Notes under the pieces: model-generated | Database searches by the model: none | What the model was told of the DNA's origin: nothing | What the model saw: only the letters and a program-made list of their open reading frames with translations | Origin: Treponema sp. | Lineage (GTDB): Bacteria; Spirochaetota; Spirochaetia; Treponematales; Treponemataceae | DNA: 64,000 nucleotides | Direction of reading: 5' to 3' | Assembly: GCA_022510905.1 (NCBI GenBank) | Contig: JAFLSN010000011.1 | Span: 1-64,000, forward strand | Position numbers and translations under genes: made by a program | Part shown: in pieces, positions 17,237 through 25,664 of the stretch | How the letters are laid out: every line of letters begins with the position of its first letter | Position numbering within the stretch: position 1 is the first letter of the stretch

Positions 17237-18940
17237 TTAATACAGCGAGCGGCTGGAAATATTTTGCAGTTCTTTGATGGTAAACTGTGAAAGTGTTTCT
17301 TTTATAACAGGAATTTGCTTGGGGCTCATGCTGAGCGTGCGGATTCCCATGCCGGCAAGAATGATGGCGCTTTCTCTGCGCCCCGCCATTTCACCGCAAA
17401 CTGAAAGGTGAATATTCGCATCGGCGGCATTTTTGATTGTGCTTTTAATCATACGGAGCACGGCAAGATGGAATTCGTTATAAAGCGGTGCAACAGCAGG
17501 ATTTTCTCGGTCAATGCCGATGGTGTATTGTGTAAGGTCGTTTGTTCCAAGCGAAAAGAAATCGCAGTGTGGGGCAAGACAGTCTGAAATGAGCGCTGAA
17601 GCTGCGGTTTCTATCATGATACCGATTGGCACGTCAGGTTTAAATGGAATATTGTCTGCTTTTAAGCTCAGCTGCACACCACGAGCTATACCTCTGATAG
17701 TATCAACTTGTGAAACATCAGTTATGAGTGGCAGCATGATTCTGAGGTTGCCATATACACTCGCGCGGTACAGGGCACGGAGCTGCGTTCTGAACACCTG
17801 CGGATAGAACAGTGAAAGTCTGATTGCGCGGAGCCCCATGAGCGGATTTTTTTCGTTCAAGACGGGAATGTCTTTTGCGGCAACCAGTTTATCGCCGCCA
17901 CTGTCAAGGGTGCGTATGGTCACAGGCCGGTTACCCATGGTTTCGAGCACCTGTTTGTATGCCTGGAACTGGGCTTCTTCGCTGATTGAATTTGAGAGCA
18001 CACCGCCTTCTTCTTTGATTTTCTGCGCGGACTCCATGAACAGAAATTCTGTGCGGAACAAACCGATTCCATCGGCACCTTCTTCAAGTGCTATTTGAGC
18101 TTCTTCTGGTGTGCCGATGTTCGCGAAAATTTCAAAACGGGTGCCATCGTCTGTCTGTGCAGGTTTGTCACGGAATTTCCGCAGAGCAAGAATGTATTTT
18201 TGTGCTGCTGCGATTTTTGTTTCGTAGCGTACCAGCGTGGCAGTGTCCGGAGCCTGAATCACCTCGCCTAAATCGCCGTCAACAATAAGTTGTTCACCGT
18301 GATGCACGATGTTTGCGATGTTGTCCAAACCGACCACAGCAGGAATGCCGTAGCTTCTGGCAAGAATGGCAACATGGCTTGAAACGCCTCCCTCTGTGAG
18401 TACAAGGCCCGCGATGTTTCGTTTGCTTAGAACAACGGTGTCGCTCGTTTTTAGGGCGCGGGCAACAATCACCACGCCATCAGGAACCTGTTCAATATTG
18501 AACGGATGCAGATTGAGCAGTTCCGCCTGCACACGGCCAAACACATCTTCGATGTCCTGCGCGCGTTCGGCAAGATAATCGTTGCCGCTGTTTCTTAGTC
18601 GGCCTGCATATTCTTTAACTTTTTTGGCGAGTGTGTGCTCAATGTTGTAAAGCTGGGTTTCAAGCTCATCTTTTACCTCTCCTATAAATATGGGATCAGT
18701 GAGCATGAGCTGGTATGTCTCAAAAATAACGTGCTGTAGATTGTCAAGGCTGAGCGTGGCAAGATGTTTTTTGATTTGTTCCTGAACAATTCGGGAGGCA
18801 TCTTCAAAGCGCTTCCATTCTGATGCAACGTCATCATGGGAGATTTTTTTTTGAGGAATGATTTTTTCTTCTTCTGGCAACACAAACGCTGTGCCGATTC
18901 CCATTCCCCCGGCAGCAGAAATTCCAAGAATGGCGTTCAT
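17237..18940 (-). CDS. ptsI: Phosphoenolpyruvate-protein phosphotransferase (PTS enzyme I)
   Basis: A 567-residue protein of standard enzyme I length. It has the N-terminal phosphohistidine domain with GGVSSHVAILARSYGIPAVV (active-site H189), the linker, and the C-terminal PEP-binding TIM barrel with GADGIGLFRTEFLFM, RTLDSGGDK, IGIMIETAAS, SLGTNDLTQYTIGIDR and SVCGEMAG. It transfers phosphate from PEP to HPr in the cytoplasm. No ptsH or sugar-specific EII gene is in this window, so the system may be regulatory (nitrogen-type or carbon signalling) or the partners lie elsewhere. A strong promoter (TTGACT-17-TATTAT) ends 6 bases before the ATG and there is no Shine-Dalgarno sequence, so the operon transcript would be leaderless. 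Confidence 0.95.
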   Translation of the reverse strand: MNAILGISAAGGMGIGTAFVLPEEEKIIPQKKISHDDVASEWKRFEDASRIVQEQIKKHLATLSLDNLQHVIFETYQLMLTDPIFIGEVKDELETQLYNIEHTLAKKVKEYAGRLRNSGNDYLAERAQDIEDVFGRVQAELLNLHPFNIEQVPDGVVIVARALKTSDTVVLSKRNIAGLVLTEGGVSSHVAILARSYGIPAVVGLDNIANIVHHGEQLIVDGDLGEVIQAPDTATLVRYETKIAAAQKYILALRKFRDKPAQTDDGTRFEIFANIGTPEEAQIALEEGADGIGLFRTEFLFMESAQKIKEEGGVLSNSISEEAQFQAYKQVLETMGNRPVTIRTLDSGGDKLVAAKDIPVLNEKNPLMGLRAIRLSLFYPQVFRTQLRALYRASVYGNLRIMLPLITDVSQVDTIRGIARGVQLSLKADNIPFKPDVPIGIMIETAASALISDCLAPHCDFFSLGTNDLTQYTIGIDRENPAVAPLYNEFHLAVLRMIKSTIKNAADANIHLSVCGEMAGRRESAIILAGMGIRTLSMSPKQIPVIKETLSQFTIKELQNISSRSLY

Positions 18941-18946
18941 GTTCTT

Positions 18947-18975
18947 ATAATACCAAGGGATATTGTTCTAGTCAA
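18947..18975 (-). promoter_or_regulatory. Promoter TTGACT-17-TATTAT of the ptsI operon
   Basis: On the minus strand TTGACT (18975-18970) and TATTAT (18952-18947) are spaced 17 bases. Transcription would start at or within a base or two of the ATG at 18940, implying a leaderless message. Confidence 0.75.
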
Positions 18976-18980
18976 CGACC

Positions 18981-19135
18981 GTATAAAAACAACACACCCG
19001 GCAAAGGCTAAAGTTTTTATCACTGCGCAGTTATCAAATTTCAGAAAAATCATGCTCCGCTTTTACATCAGGGTGTGTTGATTCGTGCGGAATTAGCATA
19101 TGCTTGGCCACTGGCTCAAAGCCATGCTGCGAACC
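18981..19135 (+). repeat. Dispersed element: right half joined head-to-tail to a second left module
   Basis: AACAACACACCCGGCAAAGG, AGTTTTTATCACTGCGCAG, TTATCAAATTTCAG, AAAATCATGC and ATCAGGGTGTGTTGATT form the right half of the long element. Its final TTGATT is shared with the TTGATTCGTGCGGAA of a following left module (from 19078). The rest of the 19136-19428 gap up to the peptidase shows no gene. Confidence 0.8.
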
Positions 19136-19428
19136 GCACGAGCGTGGCCGTACATTGTGTCTTGGTTGCGATTCAGTTTGCAGATAGATATTTTTGCATT
19201 CCTAAAATCGCGGGTTTATGGCAAGAGTAAAACTGAATGGCCGTGCTGTTTCAAAGCTGATTTCAATTTAAACGAGGTTTGTTGGATTGTGCCAAATATT
19301 ACAAAATGATAGACTATGGCAAAGTGCAGCCATGGGTGCCACATGAAAATGTCTTTGTGGCAATGCGGCAGTAAAAATGCTGTATGGCATTAAAAACAGC
19401 GCGTGTGGCGCATCTTACGGAGGAATAT

Positions 19429-20661
19429 ATGTCCGCAGAATTTGACCAGATTCAATCATACATAGATGAACATGTGCACAACATGGTGGAACTTGAGGCG
19501 CTTTTGACAATTCATCCCGCGCTTGCACCTGAAAATGGCGGAGACGGTGAGCGGGAAAAATGCGCGGCTCTTGAATCTTGGCTCAGGCAAAACGGAATAA
19601 CGCGCATTGAGCATTTTGATGCCCCGGATTCGCGTGTCTCGGGTGGAATGCGGCCCAACATGGTAGCGACTGTTCCTGGCAACAAAGACGATTACTGCGT
19701 TTGGGTGTGTGCCCATCTTGATGTGGTACCGGTTGGAGAGCGGAGCCTGTGGACTACAGATCCGTGGACGCTTACCGAAAAAGACGGCAAGCTGTATGGG
19801 CGTGGAGTTGAAGATAATCAGCAGGGACTGGCGAGCGGTGTGCTCGCGGCACTGAGTTTTGTAAAGCAGCATATTCTGCCAGAACACACTATCAAGCTGC
19901 TGTTCATGGCAGATGAAGAAGTGGGCTCCAAATACGGCATGAATTTTTTGCTTCGGGAGCACCGTGAAATCTTTTGTGCGCATGACCGCATTTTGATTCC
20001 AGATGGCGGCGACAGCAAAGGTGAAACACTTGAAATTGCAGAAAAAAATATTTTGTGGCTGAAATTCCACACGCTTGGAAAGCAGGCACACGGCTCGCGT
20101 CCCGATTTGGGCAGCAATGCATTTGTTGCGGCAAGCGACCTCGCGCTCCGCATTCATGGCCTGGAGAGTGTGTTCAGCAAAACAGACCCATTGTTTGAGC
20201 CTCCGTATTCAACTTTCGAGCCCACAATGAAGGTGCAAAATGTGGCTGGCGTGAATATTATTCCTGGCGATGATATATTCTGCGCCGATTGCAGGATTCT
20301 TCCCCAATATACGCTGGATGATGTTCGTGCCCAGGTAAACAAGATTGTAGCATCAGTGGAAAATCAGTACGGTGTTCGCATTGACGTAACAGAACTTCAG
20401 GCTGAACAGTCTGTGGCAACATCTGCCAATGCGCCCGTGGTGCAGGATATGCGTTTGGCGCTTAAAAACGTGCATGGCCTTGAGGCTAAAATCATTGGCA
20501 TTGGCGGCGGCACGGTGGGAGCGGGATTGCGCAATGCTGGCCTCGATTGTGTGGTGTGGTCAACCATGGACGAGCGGGCGCATCAACCAAACGAGTATGC
20601 GGTTATAAAAAATATCGCCGCCGATGCCAAAACAATCGCATATCTTGCCTGTGAGATATGA
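19429..20661 (+). CDS. M20-family metallo-hydrolase (ArgE/DapE/CPG2 type)
   Basis: A 410-residue protein; the ATG at 19429 follows ACGGAGGAATAT, a strong ribosome binding site. Zinc-binding signatures are VCAHLDVVPVG (His and Asp), GRGVEDNQQGLASG (Asp), MADEEVGSKYG (catalytic and metal Glu), and a C-terminal His in STMDERAHQPNEY. A dimerisation domain is inserted between (KFHTLGKQAHGSRPDLG). The family removes acyl or amino-acid groups from peptides and N-acyl amino acids in the cytoplasm; the substrate is not predictable. The stop codon overlaps the ATG of the LpoB-like lipoprotein gene (ATGA), so both are coupled. Confidence 0.9.
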   Translation: MSAEFDQIQSYIDEHVHNMVELEALLTIHPALAPENGGDGEREKCAALESWLRQNGITRIEHFDAPDSRVSGGMRPNMVATVPGNKDDYCVWVCAHLDVVPVGERSLWTTDPWTLTEKDGKLYGRGVEDNQQGLASGVLAALSFVKQHILPEHTIKLLFMADEEVGSKYGMNFLLREHREIFCAHDRILIPDGGDSKGETLEIAEKNILWLKFHTLGKQAHGSRPDLGSNAFVAASDLALRIHGLESVFSKTDPLFEPPYSTFEPTMKVQNVAGVNIIPGDDIFCADCRILPQYTLDDVRAQVNKIVASVENQYGVRIDVTELQAEQSVATSANAPVVQDMRLALKNVHGLEAKIIGIGGGTVGAGLRNAGLDCVVWSTMDERAHQPNEYAVIKNIAADAKTIAYLACEI

Positions 20662-21290
20662 ACGTTCTGGTTTTTGGGCGGTTCTTTCAACATAAAATTG
20701 AATCATTATACTGCACAGCTATTCGCCTTGCAATTTGGTGCGCTTTCTGTGGATTCGCGAGCGTGTCATGCATGTCTGGTGGCTTGCAAAACGAACGCGC
20801 TTTTGCGGGGCATTGGTCGCCAGTGAACATCAACTCTGCTGCAAAGGCACTTGACCAAAAATTGATTGACTCAGGTCTTGCAGATGATTTTTTTAAAACC
20901 CACGGACGTTTTCCTGTGCTTGTTGTGGGCTATGTTGAAAACCGCGCACCCGATGCGGTAACAGAACATGACATGCAACTTCTTTCTGAAGACCTTGCAT
21001 TTTATCTGCGCGGCCAAAAGAATGTTACGCTCCTGTACGGTTCTCCAAAAAGCGCCACAGTATTTGTGTTTTCGTCTGTGCAAGACGCAGGAAACTATGC
21101 TGCGGTGCTTGGCGCTGACATGATGCTGCAAGGCTCTGTTTCTACGCAAATTATAGATGGAACAAAAAAGTACCGCGCTGTGCGGCAGTATGTGGTTTCC
21201 CTTGACCTTGTGGCCTGCGATTCTGGCAAAGTGCTTTGGTCCGGAATTGACAACGAAGTGCGCAAAGACATTCGGCAGATAAAAAAATAG
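20658..21290 (+). CDS. LpoB-like penicillin-binding-protein activator lipoprotein
   Basis: A 210-residue protein translated by overlap with the upstream M20 gene (ATGA). The signal region (AIRLAIWCAFCGFASVSC) ends in a lipobox-like FASVSCM. The mature part matches the LpoB/PF13036 fold: LIDSGLADDFFKTHGRFPVL, VGYVENRAPD, then GADMMLQGSVSTQI and LVACDSGKVLWSG. In enterobacteria LpoB reaches from the outer membrane to activate a class A PBP; in spirochaetes the function is only inferred. No PBP gene is nearby. The long N-terminus before the hydrophobic stretch is slightly unusual. Confidence 0.78.
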   Translation: MNVLVFGRFFQHKIESLYCTAIRLAIWCAFCGFASVSCMSGGLQNERAFAGHWSPVNINSAAKALDQKLIDSGLADDFFKTHGRFPVLVVGYVENRAPDAVTEHDMQLLSEDLAFYLRGQKNVTLLYGSPKSATVFVFSSVQDAGNYAAVLGADMMLQGSVSTQIIDGTKKYRAVRQYVVSLDLVACDSGKVLWSGIDNEVRKDIRQIKK

Positions 21291-21320
21291 GCTTTTGACT
21301 GGTTAAAAACCGGCATTCCC

Positions 21321-21374
21321 TAACCAACGCACTCTGACGCAGGAGCACGGTGTGTACCCTTCCCGCACGAACCA
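21321..21374 (-). repeat. Dispersed intergenic element, short form
   Basis: Reading the minus strand, GGTTCGTGCGGGAAGGG, TACACACCGTGCTCCTGCGT and AGAGTGCGTTGGTTA match the 52-bp short form with several substitutions at the termini. Located 30 bases after the LpoB-like gene. Confidence 0.7.
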
Positions 21375-21399
21375 CGTTGCGCATTGCAAGCCGCCGTAC

Positions 21400-21935
21400 A
21401 GCGCGAGTTCCGCCTCCATTTAAACACGTGCGCCGTTCTGTCACACGCATTGCCGAGATTTTGTCAACCGTGCTGTTTCGGGAGCGCGCATGTGCTGTTA
21501 CAGACCCATGTACCCGCGCAGGGATTACTTTGCTACCGTTTTGCACAAATTGTTTCCTGCCCGAGCCGCCCGCTGCGGAGACACGGACACAATCGGCGCG
21601 GTAACAGGCAGCACCATGCCTGTGATCGTAGCGCCACCGCCTGAGAGTTCGTTGCTACTGCGAAGTCCTCAAGTGCAGCACAAATGCGACATGTTCACCA
21701 CCGGTGCGTGTGGCAGACTTGCCAGCGCCAGATGCAGCAAAACTCCGCGCCCCCGTCTCGTGACCAAGCAGAACTCGTCAAGCTCATGCTCGCCGAATTT
21801 CCGCCACGCCTCGCGGATGCTCCCGCCTGAGGCTTGCCATGCGCATGAGGCCATAGCAGTGGCTGGCGGTTTTGCCATTCACGCCGCAGATGTCAGCAGC
21901 CTGTATCGCCGCAAGGCTGTTCTTGGAGCATAGAA
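21400..21935 (-). pseudogene. Possible degenerate IS1595-type transposase remnant
   Basis: On the minus strand from about 21930, AAIQAADICGVNGKTASHCY reads like the helix-turn-helix of IS1595-family transposases (consensus TAAELAGVNRNTA). Further on, in a shifted frame, EHELDEFCLVTRRGRG resembles the catalytic ELDESYFG..RRGRG segment. Frames are interrupted by stops and frameshifts and no terminal inverted repeats were found. I found no alternative gene in the 21291-22763 gap on either strand. Similarity is by eye only, so this is tentative. Confidence 0.35.
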
Positions 21936-22011
21936 ATCCTGTTCTTATTTTGTGCCACAACCATTTGCTTTGTCACTAGTTAAATCCTATCCTAGGTTGC
22001 CGCAAACGGTG

Positions 22012-22404
22012 GCTGGCCGATAGACTTTCTACTTTGCCCAGAACGGTGGACGGCTGGGAGATAGAAAACCTACTTTGCTCGCCGCAGACGGAAGCGGGTC
22101 GGTAGACTTTCTACTTTGTCCAGAACTGCTGGCGACTGGGAGATAGAAAATCTACTTTGCTCGCCGCAGATGGAAGCGGGCCGGTAGATTTTCTACTTTG
22201 TCCAGGACTGCTGTCGGCCGTGAGATAGAAAATCTACTTTGCTGCCGCAGACGGAAACAGGCCGGTAGGCTTTCTACCTTGCCCAGAACGGCGGACGGCT
22301 GGGAGATAGAAAATCTACTTTGCTCGCCGCAGACGGAAGCGGGCCGGTAGATTTTCTACTTTGTACAGAACTGCTGGCGGCATTTAAGTAGAAAATCTAC
22401 TTTA
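22012..22404. repeat. Array of ten 41-bp half-units (five 82-bp units) with alternating palindromes
   Basis: CTACTTTG (or a one-base variant) occurs at 22029, 22070, 22111, 22152, 22193, 22234, 22274, 22315, 22356 and 22397: steps of 41 bases with one step of 40. Odd copies are preceded by GGTAGATTTT and even copies by GATAGAAAAT, so that TAGATTTTCTA alternates with its reverse complement TAGAAAATCTA. Linkers alternate between GTCCAGAACTGCTGGCGACTGG and GCTCGCCGCAGACGGAAGCG types. The array ends about 200 bases before the promoter of the secreted GH51 gene. No coding potential. Confidence 0.88.
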
Positions 22405-22596
22405 CGATTTAACTGGTCAGGGGCCAAAAATAAAGCGCATGGATTTTGCAACAAACAACGCAATATGCAATCATTTTAATGCCAGCAGGGAGGTGTGCTT
22501 AGATCCAATCCAGTCACTGTTTTGCGTGGCAATCATAAACATGGCTTGCTCTGTACGCATTACACGGTCTGAGTAAAAACCCGGAAAAACCGATTT

Positions 22597-22667
22597 ATAT
22601 CAAAATAATTGATATTTTTCTTGACAACTGACATTTTATACCCCATTATTGAATTGGTTGATTCAAT
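22597..22667 (+). promoter_or_regulatory. Promoter TTGACA-17-CATTAT with two flanking palindromes
   Basis: TTGACA (22621-22626) and CATTAT (22644-22649) with a 17-base spacer precede the secreted GH51 gene. An inverted repeat ATATCAA-aataa-TTGATAT lies just upstream (22597-22615) and ATTGAAT-tggttg-ATTCAAT covers the predicted start point (22648-22667). A further TTGATATATTTCGATTATT lies at 22674. These are plausible operators for a sugar-responsive regulator, perhaps the ArsR-type gene at 25665. Confidence 0.65.
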
Positions 22668-22763
22668 GTAAAATTGATATATTTCGATTATTGTTGATAC
22701 ATTCTGAATGCAATAGTGTGCCAGAATGACACACGGTTCGCAGAGAGTTTTACGGGAGGACGT

Positions 22764-25268
22764 ATGAAAAAAAGCAAGATTGCCGTTCTGACCGCAGTGG
22801 TGGCGGCAGGACTTGTGTATACGGCAGGTGCACAGGATGCCACGCTGGACGCAGACTTTGGTGCAGAAAAGACACCGGTAAGCAAGAACCTGTTCGGCAT
22901 TTTTTATGAAGATATTAACTATGCTGCTGACGGCGGCTTGTACGGCGAAATGGTGCAGAACCGCAGCTTTGAATTCCGCGAAAGCAAACGCAATCCATTG
23001 GATGCATGGGAAACCGTGAACTTGAACGGCGAAAAGCCAAAATCACGTCCCAAGGCCGCAAACTCAAACCCTCTTAACAAAAACAATACTGTTTACGCTA
23101 AGATTGATGTAAAGCAGGTGGGAGACGGCATTGCTAACAAAGGGTATGGTGGCATGTACTTTGAAGCTGGCAAAAAATATCCGGGCTCTGTGTACCTGCG
23201 TTCAACTGATTCTAGCGTGACTTCGGTGACCATTGCCGCTGGCGACTATAAAAAGAAGGGTGCCAAGCAGTTCACCACAAAGATTTCAGGAATCACAACT
23301 GAATGGAAAAAATATGAATTCACCATAGAGCCTGTTGAAACAACAGAAGACGGCCAGCTGGGTGTATATGCAGACCAGGAAGGCACTATCGATATTGACT
23401 TTGTGTCACTGTTCATGGCCGACATCTACAGGAATGAGCCAAACGGCCTCCGCAAGGATTTGGCAGAAATGCTCGAAGCCATGCATCCGCGCTTTATTCG
23501 CTTCCCCGGTGGCTGTATTGTGCACGGCATGAATATTGCCGACCGCTATCAGTGGAAAAGAACGGTTGGCCCAGTCGAGGAACGCAAAGAAACTTTTAAC
23601 TTTTGGAACTATCAGCAGTCATACGGTATCGGTTTTTATGAATATTTCCGTCTGTGTGAAGACATTGGAGCGGAGCCTATTCCTGTGTTGAGCGTGGGAA
23701 TGGCACATTCTGGTGAACGCGATTCCATGGGAAATATGAAAAACTACATACAGGACGCGCTCGATTTGATTGAATGGGCAACCGGCCCTGCCACCAGCAC
23801 TTGGGGCAAAATTCGTGCGGAAGCTGGCCACCCGGAGCCGTTCAAGCTGACTTACCTCGGTATCGGCAACGAAGATTGTGGCGATGACTATTTCCCCCGC
23901 TACAAGCAGATTGCCGAAGCGGTAAAGGCAAAATATCCCAATATCAAGACGATTATTTCTTCAGGCTTTACTTACAACGATGTGAATTTCCACAATGCGT
24001 GGAAAAATGTGCGCAGGTGGGAAAAGGATAAAAAGACCGCAAATCTTGTTGACCTTGTTGACGAGCACTACTACAACGCCGCTACATGGTTCTTGGGCAA
24101 CGGCAACCGCTATGACGACACCACGTTCTATCCCCGCGACAAGGCAAAAGTGTTTATCGGTGAATATGCCGCTTGGGATGATGGCCGCCGCAACAGCTTG
24201 TACGCAGCTCTTACCGAGGCTGCTTACATGACCAGCATTGAGCGCAACGGTGACATTATTGAGATTGCCAGCTACGCGCCACTGTTTGCTCGCGAAGGTT
24301 ACGTGCAGTGGTTCCCTGATGCCATCTGGTTTAACAACCATGAAGTGTATGGCACGCCCAACTACTACGTGCAGCAGATGTTCATGACGCACAAATCAGA
24401 CAGCACCGTTAAGAGTGTGCTTACACAGCCTAAAACCTCTGTAAAGAAAAACAGCATCGGTGGTACCGTGGGTCTTGGCACTTGGGCAACCACCGCACAG
24501 TTCAGAGATGTAATTGTAACAAACAATGACACTAACAAGGTTGTTTACGATTCAAACAAAACCAAAGATTTAACCGATTTCCGTGAAGAAACCGGCTCTT
24601 GGAAACGCTCCGGCAAGTCAATCGTACAGAGTTCGCAGGACGCAAACGTCCGCATGATTCTGGATAATGAAGACGAAATCCAAGGTATTGAAAACTATAC
24701 TTTGCAGCTGAAAGCGCAAAAAACTGGCGGTGCAGAAGGGTTCTTGATTATGTTCGGCGTAAAAGGACGCAGTCTGTACTGGTGGAATATGGGCGGTTGG
24801 GGCAATACCCAGAGTTGTGTAGAAAAAGGCACTGCCGATGGCCGTACCATTATTGGCGACAGCCAGCCTCTTTCACTTGATGCGGGACGTTGGTACAACA
24901 TCAAAATCGAAGTTAAGGGTGAAAGTTTTAAATGTTCACTTGACGGAAAAGTGATGCACGAGTTTGTGGACACTATGAACTTTGACCCGCTCTATGCACA
25001 TGTGGGCGAAACCGACAGCTCGGTGATTGTTAAAATCGTCAATGTTTCTGGTAATGACCAGTCAGTGACAGTAAACTTGAAAGGTGCTCCCGCGCTTGCT
25101 TCCAATGCCACCGTTACTTATATGAACGGCAGCCCAGATGACGAGAACAGCTTCCGAGTGCCCAAACAGGTGGCGCCAAAAACTGAAACCATTTCTGGTG
25201 TGGGCGAAAGTTTTACATACACGGCACGAGCCAATTCAGTGAATATCATTGAAGTGAAAAAGCAATAG
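22764..25268 (+). CDS. Secreted GH51 alpha-L-arabinofuranosidase with extra beta-sandwich domain
   Basis: An 834-residue protein; the ATG follows GGGAGGA. The signal peptide MKKSKIAVLTAVVAAGLVYT ends at AGA-QD. Domains in order: N-terminal GH51 start (LFGIFYEDINYAADGG), an inserted carbohydrate-binding-like jelly roll (about 90-220), the catalytic TIM barrel with RFPGGCIVHG, acid/base Glu370 in GIGNED and nucleophile Glu467 in GEYA, then an inserted LamG/CBM66-like sandwich (roughly 565-755, LYWWNMGGWGNT and WYNIKIEVKGE) within the C-terminal beta domain. It should release arabinofuranose from arabinan or arabinoxylan outside the cytoplasm. It is much longer than the two cytoplasmic GH51 enzymes downstream. 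Upstream palindromes suggest regulated expression. Confidence 0.93.
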   Translation: MKKSKIAVLTAVVAAGLVYTAGAQDATLDADFGAEKTPVSKNLFGIFYEDINYAADGGLYGEMVQNRSFEFRESKRNPLDAWETVNLNGEKPKSRPKAANSNPLNKNNTVYAKIDVKQVGDGIANKGYGGMYFEAGKKYPGSVYLRSTDSSVTSVTIAAGDYKKKGAKQFTTKISGITTEWKKYEFTIEPVETTEDGQLGVYADQEGTIDIDFVSLFMADIYRNEPNGLRKDLAEMLEAMHPRFIRFPGGCIVHGMNIADRYQWKRTVGPVEERKETFNFWNYQQSYGIGFYEYFRLCEDIGAEPIPVLSVGMAHSGERDSMGNMKNYIQDALDLIEWATGPATSTWGKIRAEAGHPEPFKLTYLGIGNEDCGDDYFPRYKQIAEAVKAKYPNIKTIISSGFTYNDVNFHNAWKNVRRWEKDKKTANLVDLVDEHYYNAATWFLGNGNRYDDTTFYPRDKAKVFIGEYAAWDDGRRNSLYAALTEAAYMTSIERNGDIIEIASYAPLFAREGYVQWFPDAIWFNNHEVYGTPNYYVQQMFMTHKSDSTVKSVLTQPKTSVKKNSIGGTVGLGTWATTAQFRDVIVTNNDTNKVVYDSNKTKDLTDFREETGSWKRSGKSIVQSSQDANVRMILDNEDEIQGIENYTLQLKAQKTGGAEGFLIMFGVKGRSLYWWNMGGWGNTQSCVEKGTADGRTIIGDSQPLSLDAGRWYNIKIEVKGESFKCSLDGKVMHEFVDTMNFDPLYAHVGETDSSVIVKIVNVSGNDQSVTVNLKGAPALASNATVTYMNGSPDDENSFRVPKQVAPKTETISGVGESFTYTARANSVNIIEVKKQ

Positions 25269-25547
25269 TGTCTGTTGCCAAGCCAAACCAATTGCCGCGA
25301 TAATCGCATGGTTGGATTGGCTTGGAATGTAGATGTTCGGCTGTGCATGATTCACAGTCGCTTATCATATGCATGATTGCAAGGCATGTGATGTGTCTTG
25401 CATATAAACCCTATGGCAAAAATCCACAGGTTGCGGGCTTATGCTCCGTAGTACATCAGGTATAAACCACTGGCATAATAAAGAGCAGATTTACGCTGTC
25501 AGTGGCTTATATATAATGCGCATAATGCATTAACCTCCTTGTTGTGG

Positions 25548-25579
25548 CCGACCTGCACAACCTGCAGGTCGGTTTTTTT
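25548..25579 (+). terminator. Rho-independent terminator
   Basis: CCGACCTGCA (25548-25557) pairs perfectly with TGCAGGTCGG (25563-25572) over a 5-base loop, followed by TTTTTTT. It lies 280 bases after the secreted GH51 stop and 85 bases before the regulator. A second T-less hairpin (CCAAGCCAA ... TTGGCTTGG, 25277-25325) directly follows the GH51 stop. The space between (25330-25547) has a CCACTG ... CAGTGG stem but no gene. Confidence 0.88.
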
Positions 25580-25664
25580 GAAAATGCAGGAAATGGGATG
25601 GGGGCCATGTTCAATCGTATTCAACGCAGTTTGACCGTTCGCATTTGAATAAAAAGGTTTTCAT

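Noticed and set aside
21350-21933. Plus-strand open frames of 84-147 codons
   Set aside because: Composition is not protein-like, no ribosome binding sites, and they overlap the possible transposase fossil on the other strand.
22012-22404. CRISPR-like array
   Set aside because: Intervening segments are themselves repeated in two types and not unique spacers, the period alternates with reverse-complement cores, and no cas genes are present.
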